NCBI GenBank assembly: GCA_020350905.1
Contig: CP070843.1
Span: 1,341,804-1,356,046 of the forward strand
Direction of reading: 5' to 3'
DNA from: Deltaproteobacteria bacterium
GTDB lineage: Bacteria > Desulfobacterota > Syntrophobacteria > BM002
DNA: 14,243 nt
This document shows positions 1-6,069 of this stretch, one piece after another. Position 1 is the stretch's first letter, and every line of letters starts with the position of its first letter. The translations under genes and the position numbers were made by a program. The notes under the pieces are model-generated. The model saw only the letters and a list, made by a program, of their open reading frames with translations. It did not search any database and had not been told where the DNA came from.

Positions 1-6
1 GGTACT

Positions 7-366
7 ATGCGGAACGAAGAAGAAAGACTCGACAAGCTGAGCCACACTTCAGTGAGATCAACGGGCCGGGAGCGTCCTCTTCTGGCCGAGGAGAGTGCAG
101 CGGAACTGGAAGCGGTATTCAAGATGCTGGGGAACCGGACGAGGTTACGAATGATTTATGCTCTCACGAGGGCCGGGGAGATGTGTGTCACAGATTTGGC
201 TGCGGCGTTGGAGATGAAACCACAGGCAGTTTCCAACCAGCTTCAACGGTTGACAGACCGAGGCATCCTTGCTTCGAAACGCACCGGTATTCATATCTAC
301 TACCGAGTGGTGGACACATGTGTGGTGAAATTGCTGGACCGGGGGATTTATCTGAAGGAGGTGTAA
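7..366 (+). CDS. ArsR/SmtB-family winged-helix transcriptional regulator
   Basis: A 119-aa DNA-binding repressor-type protein. Residues about 31-110 form the ArsR fold: the entry helix has the typical LGNRTRLRMIYAL pattern (about 41-53), the helix-turn-helix spans about 62-87 (recognition helix around KPQAVSNQLQRL), and the wing is about 89-101 (SKRTGIHIYYRV). Family members dissociate from operators on binding metal or on thiol oxidation. Here the usual ELCVCDL metal motif reads EMCVTDL, keeping Cys60 but with Thr62 for the second Cys. Cys105 lies in the C-terminal helix, so a Cys60/Cys105 metal or redox site is possible but inferred. The first 30 residues are a polar extension. The start is the first in-frame ATG in the window; sequence upstream is too short to judge its ribosome site. 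One base separates its stop from the candidate ubiquitin-like gene, suggesting co-transcription and control of the cassette. Confidence 0.9.
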   Translation: MRNEEERLDKLSHTSVRSTGRERPLLAEESAAELEAVFKMLGNRTRLRMIYALTRAGEMCVTDLAAALEMKPQAVSNQLQRLTDRGILASKRTGIHIYYRVVDTCVVKLLDRGIYLKEV

Positions 367-367
367 A

Positions 368-739
368 ATGACACAGGATGCTGAACCACATAGGGCTCTA
401 GAAACTGAAGAAGCAGAGCAGTTGCTACCCCTGGTTATTGAAGTCCTGCCAGGACAGGCAGGCGAAGGATTAGTTGATATTTACCAGCCAGGTGCTTACG
501 AGGGAAAATCACTTCGAAATTTATGTGAAAGCACGCTGAAGAAAAAAGATCTGACTATAGAAGAACAACTGATACTGGAAGACATCAACAGGCAACTTGA
601 CGGAGGGAAATTCCTGTCTCGGGGCCAAGAAATAGATAGTAGGGCTTTGGAATATGCAGTAATCGAAGAAACTGAGGCGGGTGAAAAATATCTATATGTG
701 CCTATTCGGGCCATTAAACCCCAGGAAGGGGGTTTCTAA
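368..739 (+). CDS. Candidate ubiquitin-like modifier with C-terminal Gly-Gly-Phe
   Basis: A 123-aa protein I do not recognise by overall sequence. A strong ribosome site (AAGGAGG, 355-361) sits 6 bases before the ATG. Residues 1-18 are acidic and probably disordered. From about 20 the order suits a beta-grasp fold: strand LPLVIEVL, a strand/turn around GLVDIYQPG, a helix near 48-60, a middle part, then a final strand KYLYVPIRAI (107-116) and a short tail ending Glu-Gly-Gly-Phe (120-123). Ubiquitin likewise ends with a strand, a flexible tail and Gly-Gly, and precursors often carry extra residues that a JAB peptidase removes. E1 and JAB genes downstream in the same gene run make the modifier role the best reading. 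This is inference from tail plus context; a structural or regulatory protein of other fold is not excluded. The single Cys is Cys53. Confidence 0.6.
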   Translation: MTQDAEPHRALETEEAEQLLPLVIEVLPGQAGEGLVDIYQPGAYEGKSLRNLCESTLKKKDLTIEEQLILEDINRQLDGGKFLSRGQEIDSRALEYAVIEETEAGEKYLYVPIRAIKPQEGGF

Positions 740-741
740 TT

Positions 742-762
742 CGAAGCACGAAGCACGAAACC
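742..762 (+). repeat. Short 7-bp tandem repeat after the Ubl gene
   Basis: Two exact CGAAGCA units (742-748, 749-755) and a third diverged unit (756-762) begin three bases after the stop codon of the modifier gene. Different heptamer tracts follow the JAB and E1 genes in this cassette. Confidence 0.75.
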
Positions 763-775
763 AACACTGCACTAC

Positions 776-828
776 AGATGTGGGATTGGGATTCACCCTG
801 CTTTCCTGGGATTTATTATCCCACATCT
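776..828. repeat. 11-bp perfect inverted repeat in the Ubl-E2 spacer
   Basis: AGATGTGGGAT (776-786) is perfectly repeated in inverted form as ATCCCACATCT (818-828), with a 31-base loop. A third direct copy of the core TGTGGGAT lies at 893-900, 30 bases before the E2-like start. No T-run follows, so this is not a standard terminator; an operator or a recombination remnant is possible. The loop holds a poor -24/-12-like match (TGGGATTCACCCTGCT, 787-802) that I do not rely on. The remaining 740-930 spacer shows no credible gene. Confidence 0.6.
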
Positions 829-930
829 CACATCACTATTCAGATTTGCTCGTAATGGGTAGTTTCCACGCGGATTTGTGCGCATGACGAGGTGTGGGAT
901 AAAGGTACTTGCCAACAGGAGCAATGAGTA

Positions 931-2058
931 ATGAGGCGGTTGATTGAATCTGGCATTGATTTTCTGGTGGAATCAGGATTTCTCTATCTGCCTCTTCTAT
1001 ACGATCCTGACATAGAGAGAGAGATCCAATCGATTCCGGATCCCACTGAATCGCAAGAAAGGACGGGATCTGTGATCCTGAATAAGGGGCAGCACTTCGT
1101 GAAATCGCTCAGTCTGCATTCCCTGGTGGCGAACTATGAAAGGATCGGCAAGGACTCATATGATCAGGTGAGGAGCGCTGTTCTCCGGCAAGTTGCGGGT
1201 AGTATAGATAGGGGTGAGACGTCTTTGAGCTGGAAACTGATAACTATCATTTTCCAGATAATGCCATATTTCATAAAGAAAAACAGAGGGCTTGAAAGAG
1301 GGAAATTTAATAAAGAAGACATCTTGAAACTCATTGCAGAAAAGGTCGATCTTCCACCACGAGAGTATGAGCGAACCAATACCGTCTTTGACCTGAAACC
1401 CCTGCAAGAAGCATTGAAGGTACTGGAGAGACTGGACTCTACATTCAAACCGCCAACGGATGGCATAATCTCATCCAGTGAACTTCGCCATTGGCTCCAG
1501 AAAGCACTCAAAGCGCAGGTAGTAGAGAAGGAGAGAACCCGACTAAGGAATGAGGTGCGCAGGCGCGAGCAACTCATCGCCACTGTAGATGAGGATATGG
1601 ACATCCTGCTGTATGTGGCGCAGAAAGGCTCACTGGAGATAAACGGCTTTGGATTTACTCGGATTGGCGCGAGCGACGACTATCTCATCTACAAACGGAC
1701 GGGAGAATACAGACTGAAAGATTACTATGGTCGGTCGTACCTGTTTCCCGACTGCAGAGTAGCCGTACCCACTTTTAGCCCATTCAAACCCGTGGTGATG
1801 GAAAAATATAAGCATCCATTTCTCTACGCTCACGATTCAGGACAAGAAATTTGCCTGCACGGATTCTATCCCCCACAACAGTTCAGCGCGGAGAATGCTA
1901 TTCACCTATTGGAAGAGGGCATCAATGCTCTGCTCTACGGTTACGACGCCAGGCGTCGCAATGGCTACCATAGTCTTGATCGAACCAGGGAGTACGTTAG
2001 AACAGTGGAATTCGATGACTATCGAATCTCACCTGGGGAGCAAACATCTTTGAGATAA
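931..2058 (+). CDS. Protein with C-terminal E2 (UBC)-like domain
   Basis: A 375-aa protein, cytoplasmic (no signal peptide or clear membrane segment). Residues 1-220 are mostly charged helices of unknown type. The C-terminal part (about 225-350) resembles the core of ubiquitin-conjugating enzymes: SPFKPVV, then His295-Pro-Phe, then GQEICL with Cys308, then a helix around 317-333. In classical E2s the order is F-K-P-P, H-P-N, G-x-I-C-L, with the Cys forming the thioester; here the His-to-Cys distance is 13 rather than about 10 residues. If correct, it accepts the modifier from the downstream E1 and passes it to targets, with the N-terminal region choosing substrates. The only other Cys is Cys275. 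The start at 931 is supported by AGGAG at 917-921; an ATG at 924 opens a frame that stops at once. The E2 reading is inferred from motif order plus the E1/JAB neighbours. Confidence 0.58.
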   Translation: MRRLIESGIDFLVESGFLYLPLLYDPDIEREIQSIPDPTESQERTGSVILNKGQHFVKSLSLHSLVANYERIGKDSYDQVRSAVLRQVAGSIDRGETSLSWKLITIIFQIMPYFIKKNRGLERGKFNKEDILKLIAEKVDLPPREYERTNTVFDLKPLQEALKVLERLDSTFKPPTDGIISSSELRHWLQKALKAQVVEKERTRLRNEVRRREQLIATVDEDMDILLYVAQKGSLEINGFGFTRIGASDDYLIYKRTGEYRLKDYYGRSYLFPDCRVAVPTFSPFKPVVMEKYKHPFLYAHDSGQEICLHGFYPPQQFSAENAIHLLEEGINALLYGYDARRRNGYHSLDRTREYVRTVEFDDYRISPGEQTSLR

Positions 2059-2094
2059 TAAGAAGAATATTCCAACGATTTGGTTTAAACGCTT

Positions 2095-2111
2095 GAAAAT
2101 CAGTGATTTTC
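2095..2111. promoter_or_regulatory. Perfect A+T-rich hairpin before the 194-aa gene
   Basis: GAAAATC (2095-2101) and GATTTTC (2105-2111) form a 7-bp perfect inverted repeat with a 3-base loop, 17 bases before the ATG at 2129. The following gene has a weak ribosome site (GGTG near 2115-2118), so the hairpin may act on translation start or be a small operator. It has no T-tract and is weak for a terminator. Confidence 0.45.
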
Positions 2112-2128
2112 CGTGGTGAATTAGATTC

Positions 2129-2713
2129 ATGGATCTATTACAGAAAATAAAAAGTGAACGGGCTCAGAGCAAGAAGAAAAGACCCTTCAAACGAACACTG
2201 TTCGACAAGGTAAATTGTCTGGTCAGAACATACGGCCTGGAGGTGAGCTTCTTGTCAAGACTTGAGGTTCCAGAGGATTACTTGTCTGAGGCAAACGTAG
2301 AATTTGCCCAGCTTCGAAAAAAGAAACCAATCGAGTTCCCGCTGTTTTCATTGGCGGCAGAAAGAGAGTATCGATTGGCCACAGCAATAATGAATAAAGT
2401 CGATAATCCATATCTGGAATTTGCCCAATCACCAGAGGAAATAGCCATAAGCAAAACGTTGTTTGATCTCAATCCCTCTCTTGGTGCAGATCAATTGGTG
2501 AGGTATCACTTTGAGACATTGCTGCTCTGTGAGCGTGCCAAGAAAGAAATGAAAGACCTGGCCAAGCAAGCAAACGATAGCCAGAGGCGAAAGGGTGCAG
2601 GATCAGCAAGGGAATCTCTGGGAGACGAAGGTTCACTACCGGACTCTCTGGAGCAAAGAATCGAACAATTACAGAGCTTCGTTGAAAAAGTTGAGGATAG
2701 CCAAGCTCAATAG
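2129..2713 (+). CDS. Uncharacterised charged helical protein in the Ubl cassette
   Basis: A 194-aa protein I do not recognise. The N-terminus (about 1-23) is strongly basic (Lys/Arg clusters). The middle (about 25-150) is predicted mostly helical by residue pattern, with one conserved-looking stretch around FPLFSLAAEREYRLATAIMNKV. The C-terminal 45 residues are polar, with a heptad-like coiled-coil segment (LEQRIEQLQSFVEKVE). No enzyme motif, signal peptide or membrane segment is visible. It sits between the E2-like and AAA+ genes; its stop (2711-2713) runs into the ribosome site of the AAA+ gene, so the two are probably translated together. From position alone it could be an adaptor linking the conjugation enzymes or tagged substrates to the ATPase; that is inference. 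Confidence 0.8.
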   Translation: MDLLQKIKSERAQSKKKRPFKRTLFDKVNCLVRTYGLEVSFLSRLEVPEDYLSEANVEFAQLRKKKPIEFPLFSLAAEREYRLATAIMNKVDNPYLEFAQSPEEIAISKTLFDLNPSLGADQLVRYHFETLLLCERAKKEMKDLAKQANDSQRRKGAGSARESLGDEGSLPDSLEQRIEQLQSFVEKVEDSQAQ

Positions 2714-2718
2714 AGGTG
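2713..2718 (+). promoter_or_regulatory. Ribosome binding site deciding the AAA+ start
   Basis: GAGGTG at 2713-2718 lies 6 bases before ATG 2725. Two in-frame GTG codons at 2716 and 2719 overlap this site and would leave no room for it, so ATG 2725 is the likely start. Confidence 0.7.
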
Positions 2719-2724
2719 GTGCAA

Positions 2725-3825
2725 ATGTACGATAGCGTATCAGCAAAGAGTCGGCTGCGCATCGAAGAGAAAATGGAAGAGATGCAGGAGAGACAGACAA
2801 GGGAAGCGGTACAAGAGGTCATTGAGTTCAACCGGACTCCTTCTGAGCTCAAAGGACAAGTGGACCAATTCGTCATTGGGCAGGAAAAAGGAAAGAAAGT
2901 TATCTCTACGGCGATCGCCTTCCACTACCGGAGGTTGGGACAAGCGCTCAAAGAGGCGATTGTTGAAAATGGGGACGATATTGACGCAGCTCTCAAGAAC
3001 ACCAGTACCCCCAAAGCCAATATTCTGATAACGGGACCCACTGGCTGCGGTAAGACATATACAAGTGAGATAGCTTCGCAATTGATAGGGGTGTCATTCG
3101 TCCACGAGGACATGACTCGGTTCAGCGAGGTGGGCTACGTGGGGCGGAACGCCACTGATATCCTGGTAGATCTTTTGGCTGCAGCTGGAGGAAATCCTCA
3201 TGTAGCCCAGATGGGAGTAGTGTATCTGGATGAAATTGACAAGGTGGCGTCAGAGGTTGTCTCCTACAAAGACGTGTCAGGTAAGGGTGTCCAGAAAGGT
3301 CTCCTGCACCTGTTGGATGGGGTGGAGAATGTGGTTGACCTGGGCAGAGAAAAAATCTCCCTATCCACCAAGCACGTTCTCTTTATTGCCGGAGGAGCCT
3401 TTGAAAATCTGGATGTCATCGTAAAACGGCGAATGTCAAGACAGGGCATCCAAGGCAACTGGGCTGATTACCTGATGACGGAAGACCTGGCAGTCTTCGG
3501 TATGGAAAGACAGCTGATGGGGAGGTTTCCTGTCAAGGTAGTATACAACGGGCTCACAACTCAAGATCTCAAAGAGATACTGAGCAAGAGCGCAGGAAGC
3601 CCACTTCTAGCGTACACCGGTGACCTGAAAGCATGGGATATTGATTTGAAGTTCACGGATGACGCTTTAGCCCAAGTGGCACTGCGTGCTCAAAAGGAGG
3701 GGACTGGGGCGCGAGGTTTGATCAGTATTCTGCACAGGGTGTTGTTAGAGGATATGTATAGGCTGCCTGGAACCTATACCGGCGAATTCGTGGTGGATGA
3801 AGATTATGTGAGGTCGAAATTGTAA
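2725..3825 (+). CDS. ClpX-like AAA+ unfoldase lacking zinc domain and IGF loop
   Basis: A 366-aa hexameric ATPase of the ClpX group, which pulls proteins through a central pore. Visible parts: family entry motif VDQFVIGQ (near 49-56), Walker A GPTGCGKT (104-111), substrate-gripping pore loop GYVG (137-140), Walker B with Asp169-Glu170, sensor 1 region FIAGGAF, arginine finger Arg267 in LMGRFPV, and sensor 2 Arg330 in GTGARGL. Catalysis therefore looks intact. It differs from housekeeping ClpX (E. coli, 424 aa): there is no N-terminal four-Cys zinc domain, only a short charged helix (about 5-35), and the segment after sensor 1 has no IGF-type tripeptide for ClpP docking. The RKH loop is also changed. 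Its stop overlaps the JAB start by one base (TAATG). This suggests a dedicated machine acting with JAB rather than ClpP. An ordinary clpX is unlikely given these losses and the setting. Confidence 0.9.
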   Translation: MYDSVSAKSRLRIEEKMEEMQERQTREAVQEVIEFNRTPSELKGQVDQFVIGQEKGKKVISTAIAFHYRRLGQALKEAIVENGDDIDAALKNTSTPKANILITGPTGCGKTYTSEIASQLIGVSFVHEDMTRFSEVGYVGRNATDILVDLLAAAGGNPHVAQMGVVYLDEIDKVASEVVSYKDVSGKGVQKGLLHLLDGVENVVDLGREKISLSTKHVLFIAGGAFENLDVIVKRRMSRQGIQGNWADYLMTEDLAVFGMERQLMGRFPVKVVYNGLTTQDLKEILSKSAGSPLLAYTGDLKAWDIDLKFTDDALAQVALRAQKEGTGARGLISILHRVLLEDMYRLPGTYTGEFVVDEDYVRSKL

Positions 3826-4625
3826 TGAGATTCAGAAGCCTTTCAGACCTAGAGCGGCAGAAGCCAAAGGAAGTGATCCTGGCCACCTTGCCGCAGGAAA
3901 TTTCTATAACTCCTTATGCCAAAGAGAAGGCTTTCAAGATAAGTGAGCTCGTCCGCGAGATTCACGACGAGAGTTATGAGTGGTATGGGTTCACCCTTGC
4001 CGACAAAGACAACCCCGAACTCATAACAGACATCGGCCTACCGAGAAATGCTCAGAACCTTCAGGAGTATGCGACCATTGGCCCTGAGGGGATAGCTGAA
4101 TATCACGATTCGTTAGCAGGGGACACGGTTATTAATGGATGGATACATTCCCATGGCGCTCTCCACTACATGCATTTCTCTCACACGGACGAGGAAAACC
4201 ATGCCACGGTTCTGGATTTTGTTACTGCCCGGCTCAGAGAAACCGTGGCCAAAAAGGAGATTCCCATCCAGGACCTCCGATTGCTGGTGAAAGACGAGTT
4301 CGAAGAAGAGGATCTTGAACAGGGCAGCGTTTCTCTTATAACCGATGCGGTGGTCTCAGAGTCGATCCTCATGGAAACCATATATGGTGGCTTTAGCTAC
4401 AGTATTGTGATTGGCGATGAAGGGTGGCACGAGCAAGAGATTCATTACAAAGAAAGGGGAGCGATCTCGGGCCATAGCCACGTGAGCAAAAAGAGCGCAG
4501 ATCTTGTTCTCATAGACAATGGCAGATCTTTGACTCAGGCTGACATTAATGTGCTCAGTGAAGAGGTTGAGGAGAAGATTCAGCCCAACACCAATCCACC
4601 GACAGAGATAATTGAGAGGATGTAG
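3825..4625 (+). CDS. JAMM/JAB-domain metallo-isopeptidase
   Basis: A 266-aa zinc peptidase of the family that cleaves after the Gly-Gly of ubiquitin-like proteins (Rpn11, AMSH, bacterial JABs). The upstream catalytic Glu is probably Glu52 (EWYGF). The zinc motif is His108-Ser-His110 followed by Ser119 and Asp122 (HSHGALHYMHFSHTD). The spacing between HxH and Ser is 8 residues instead of the usual 7. Residues 135-266 form a long C-terminal extension of unknown fold, with a second HxH (His217, His219). The predicted jobs are trimming the terminal Phe of the modifier and removing it from conjugates. The start codon overlaps the AAA+ stop, so the two proteins are translationally coupled. This recalls the proteasome cap, where Rpn11 sits over an AAA+ ring; the parallel is inference. 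Confidence 0.88.
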   Translation: MRFRSLSDLERQKPKEVILATLPQEISITPYAKEKAFKISELVREIHDESYEWYGFTLADKDNPELITDIGLPRNAQNLQEYATIGPEGIAEYHDSLAGDTVINGWIHSHGALHYMHFSHTDEENHATVLDFVTARLRETVAKKEIPIQDLRLLVKDEFEEEDLEQGSVSLITDAVVSESILMETIYGGFSYSIVIGDEGWHEQEIHYKERGAISGHSHVSKKSADLVLIDNGRSLTQADINVLSEEVEEKIQPNTNPPTEIIERM

Positions 4626-4628
4626 AAA

Positions 4629-4739
4629 GCATGGAGCATGGGGCATGGGGCATAGGGTAAAAAGATAGAGATCAGAAGTCAGAGGTCAGACGACAGAAGA
4701 CAGTCGACAGAGCCAGCGGGCAGCAGGCAGCAGGCGATC
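4629..4739 (+). repeat. Degenerate heptamer tandem array in JAB-E1 spacer
   Basis: Four consecutive 7-bp units of GCATGGG type occupy 4629-4656. After a 13-base break, a second run of ten 7-mers covers 4670-4739, drifting from AGTCAGA/GGTCAGA type to GGCAGCA type (two exact copies at 4719-4732). The array starts three bases after the JAB stop and ends five bases before the E1 start, so it fills nearly the whole spacer. It leaves the E1 gene with no strong ribosome site. Confidence 0.8.
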
Positions 4740-4744
4740 AACCA

Positions 4745-6046
4745 ATGTATTCAACGCACGACGATATCATACGACCCGCATTTTCTCCTGTGAAAAAAAA
4801 TTTGGCGTTCGATGACCGACTTGACCGGCAACTGCGTATTCAAGGTTGGGATCAGGCCGCATTGGATGGGGCCAAGATTGGTGTCGTGGGCGATGATGAC
4901 CTCTTAGCATCTCTCTATATAATGTCAGCATCGGCTCTCGGGATTAACAATATTTCTGTGATTGCGCCAGTATTGGATGAAACCCTCACAGAGACAGCGA
5001 AAAGAGTGAATCCGCGGCTCAACATGATGTTCATGGAAGGATTTTACACCCATCCTGTTATGGACGACGTCTTTAGTGGCTGCAGTCTGATAGTCGATTT
5101 GAGTCATTACGGTCTGGCGAACAAACTGCTGTTGGAAAAAGGTTACAGAGAAAACGTACCTATCGTGAGAGGTTTCTGCTACGAAAAGGATGACCAACAA
5201 GGATTCAAAGTATTCACCTATAGAAAAGGGCGTGAATGGCAAGAACTTGAGCACATGGTCTCGCCCAATAATTTACCCAGCGGTCATTTTGATGATGGAG
5301 TACTGGACATCATTGTTTCCGGAATCGTGCTGGAGGAGACCAAGAGTGTCCTCATGAATCAAAAAGTGTCCGGGAGCATAATTTCTTATGAGAGAAGCAA
5401 ACTCGGTAGCCTGGAGAAAGACCAGAGAATCCTGGTCACCGGCTCAGGGGCACTGGGGGTTTTTGTCGGCCTGGGACTTGCTTACTCTGGTTTTTTGGAC
5501 GGTACGTTCTTGGATCCTGATGTGGCCGAAAACACGAATTTGAATAGGCAGGTCCTTTTTTATGACGCTGTTGGTGATAGTAAGGCAGAAACGCTGGCCA
5601 GAAGACTCAGTCGTTTTTTCGGCATCAACGCCAAGGCTCAGATCGGGTATTTCAAGAGAGACACCGATATTTCCTCTTATCATGTCATATTTGATTGCGT
5701 TGACAATTTCGAAAGCAGAATCGTGATCAGTGAAAAGTGTGAAGAACAACAGAAGATAATGATCAGCGGCGGTACGAACGTAGATGCAGGTCAAGCTCTT
5801 TTCTACAACCCTGCAGTAGATGAGAGAACACCGGCTGAATTGTTAGGGTTATACGATATTGTTGATAAGCGAACCATTGATGCCCCAGAAAGAGTAAGGG
5901 CTTCCTGTAAGTACAGGCCTGACCCGTCTGTAATTATGACAAATCAAATAATTGCAGGATTTATGGTTGACTCCTACCGGATACTCTTGGCCGGTCAGAT
6001 GCCGAAAAACTTCTTCTACGATTCGAAAAGGGATGGGAGAATGTAG
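4745..6046 (+). CDS. E1-like activating enzyme with inactive and active Rossmann domains
   Basis: A 433-aa protein of the ThiF/MoeB/E1 superfamily, which adenylates the C-terminal Gly of ubiquitin-like proteins and often passes it to a Cys. Two Rossmann domains are visible. The first (about 20-200) begins with the family motif RLDRQLRIQGWDQ (Arg28 matches the arginine MoeB gives across its dimer), but its nucleotide loop is degenerate (GVVGDDDLLAS at 46-56). The second is intact: GSGALG (233-238), Asp259 region, NTNLNRQ (263-269), Lys280, Asp320. Cys388 lies in the crossover-loop position (ASCKY) used for thioester formation in E1s. The zinc CxxC pairs of MoeB are absent. The layout mimics eukaryotic E1s, where an inactive half supports an active one. 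It closes the cassette. The ATG has only a weak ribosome site after the repeat array. Confidence 0.85.
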   Translation: MYSTHDDIIRPAFSPVKKNLAFDDRLDRQLRIQGWDQAALDGAKIGVVGDDDLLASLYIMSASALGINNISVIAPVLDETLTETAKRVNPRLNMMFMEGFYTHPVMDDVFSGCSLIVDLSHYGLANKLLLEKGYRENVPIVRGFCYEKDDQQGFKVFTYRKGREWQELEHMVSPNNLPSGHFDDGVLDIIVSGIVLEETKSVLMNQKVSGSIISYERSKLGSLEKDQRILVTGSGALGVFVGLGLAYSGFLDGTFLDPDVAENTNLNRQVLFYDAVGDSKAETLARRLSRFFGINAKAQIGYFKRDTDISSYHVIFDCVDNFESRIVISEKCEEQQKIMISGGTNVDAGQALFYNPAVDERTPAELLGLYDIVDKRTIDAPERVRASCKYRPDPSVIMTNQIIAGFMVDSYRILLAGQMPKNFFYDSKRDGRM

Positions 6047-6069
6047 CTGGCAAGCATGCGGAGTCGTTT

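Noticed and set aside
787..802. Possible sigma54 promoter before the E2-like gene
   Set aside because: GG-N10-GC spacing is right, but only the core bases match and it lies in the loop of an inverted repeat; too weak to call.
681..887. A 68-codon + frame crossing from the Ubl gene into the spacer
   Set aside because: It starts inside the modifier gene, reads through the heptamer tract and inverted repeat, and gives a low-complexity product with no domain.
2725..3825. Housekeeping clpX or hslU
   Set aside because: The zinc domain and IGF loop are missing, there is no clpP, hslV or tig neighbour, and the gene is coupled to a JAB gene.
4745..6046. ThiF or MoeB of thiamin or molybdopterin synthesis
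   Set aside because: It has an added N-terminal pseudo-Rossmann domain, no zinc CxxC pairs, and no thiamin or molybdopterin genes nearby.
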